Notes under the pieces: model-generated
What the model was told of the DNA's origin: nothing
The model's database searches: none
Seen by the model: the letters and a program-made list of their open reading frames with translations, nothing else
In this document: positions 63,201 to 64,000 of the stretch, piece after piece
Position numbering within the stretch: the stretch's first letter is position 1
Layout: each line of letters begins with the position of its first letter
Program-made: the position numbers and the translations under genes
From: Larus michahellis
Taxonomy: Eukaryota; Chordata; Aves; Charadriiformes; Laridae
Reading direction: 5' to 3'
DNA length: 64,000 nucleotides
NCBI RefSeq assembly: GCF_964199755.1
Contig: NC_133897.1
Span: 12,488,992 to 12,552,991 of the forward strand

Positions 63201-64000
63201 CACAAAACCTGTATGACAGCAGGCTCCCGTGACTGTCGTGTCAGATAATGCAGCATTTGTGGAAAAAGCAGTGTTATTTCAGGGAGAGAAACAATAAAGA
63301 CCACAAAATGTTTAAGGCTCTTCACAGGATGTGTTTTAGCATGTTTTTCATTAGTATTGATACATATCTCCATACACAAGCTTATTTAGAAGAACTACAA
63401 TCAATACCTGGTAGTGGTAGAAACTACAGATAAGGATTGATAGTTTGAAGACAGTTTATCCTCTTTTGATGCTAGTTCAATGGTCAAATTAGCAAGTAAG
63501 TTAAATGTGGCATTATAATGCAGCAGTAAAAATTATCATCCCATTGAAGAGTTAACTTGCTCACCACTTTAAAAGATACACTGAATTGCTGATTGGTAAG
63601 CCATATCTTTGCATGAATACACACTGCTGCAGTAAGTGGGAGACATCCAAGAGAAAAATGCAAGCTGGCAGCCCTGTTTGGGACAGAGATAGCAATACCT
63701 GTGGCAGAACACTGAGCTGTCAGGTGTAGATTGCAAATTTTTTCATCTAAGTTATTAAAAAAAGAAAAACCACACAACAAAAACCTTCAGAGGCACGCAA
63801 CCTCTCAAATAAGCTTTTAAACAGTATTTTTGGTCTATAGCAAGCAGATTCACACAAAAAACACCTGTCTTCCACAAATTATGCCCAGTCATATAGTCTA
63901 CAGAATGGCCTGCATTTATGAGTTGATTTAGAAGCACATAATTATAAAATTGTAATATTATATATAGTTTCAGTTTTGCAAGTGCATATAGTAAATCTTC
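60292..64000 (-). other. LARP4B: Upstream (5' UTR) intron of LARP4B
   Basis: AT-rich sequence upstream of the exon 1 acceptor. It contains a 37-bp-period tandem duplication and a short GC-rich, CpG-bearing patch at 60,476-60,600. No coding frame with family similarity is visible. The distal promoter is probably beyond the window edge. Confidence 0.6.
60406..60478 (+). repeat. Tandem duplication, 37-bp period
   Basis: Two copies of a 36-bp unit containing 'aacaggtttgggattacc' and 'cagagaaaacgct', at 60,406-60,441 and 60,443-60,478, with two mismatches (gta versus atc). It lies about 115-190 nt upstream of the acceptor of LARP4B coding exon 1. Confidence 0.92.

Noticed and set aside
1..64000. 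CRISPR arrays, bacterial operons, tRNA or rRNA genes
   Set aside because: Nothing of this kind was seen; the sequence is vertebrate nuclear DNA.

Overview
The window looks like avian nuclear DNA. It carries several degraded CR1 LINE fragments with the typical CR1 3' end, little other repeat, and a compact, AT-rich, intron-containing vertebrate gene. I cannot name the species.

The one clearly recognisable gene is LARP4B (La-related protein 4B), on the minus strand. Sixteen coding exons can be placed from the start codon at 60,237 down to the stop at 26,135. All junction phases agree, giving a 726-residue protein, close to the length I recall for the human protein (about 738). Its parts are a PABP-binding PAM2w motif, a La motif, an RRM-like domain and a long disordered tail. 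One intron uses a GC-AG splice pair. The 3' UTR probably runs down to about 22.5 kb. The non-coding first exon and main promoter are not visible and probably lie beyond 64,000.

The most striking element is a 3.4-kb open reading frame (51,960-48,529, minus) inside the LARP4B intron between coding exons 1 and 2. It starts with MGCCFSK in a strong Kozak context. It runs without a stop for 1,137 codons to a perfect GTAAGT donor, and then meets a stop only seven codons later. The donor is in phase 0, as is the acceptor of LARP4B coding exon 2. Splicing would therefore fuse the reading frame in frame to the whole PAM2w-La-RRM part of LARP4B (1,836 residues). The N-terminus resembles a lipid-anchor plus acidic-dileucine arrangement like that of LAMTOR1. 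The C-terminus contains a second PAM2w-like motif. I read this as an alternative, possibly membrane-anchored LARP4B isoform. This is inference that needs transcript data.

Layout: 1-22.5 kb is intergenic, GC-richer in parts, with two CR1 fragments and simple repeats and no gene I can support. 22.5-26.1 kb is the putative 3' UTR. 26.1-46.6 kb holds coding exons 16 to 2. 48.5-52.0 kb is the giant exon. 60.16-60.29 kb is coding exon 1. 60.3-64 kb is the upstream intron.
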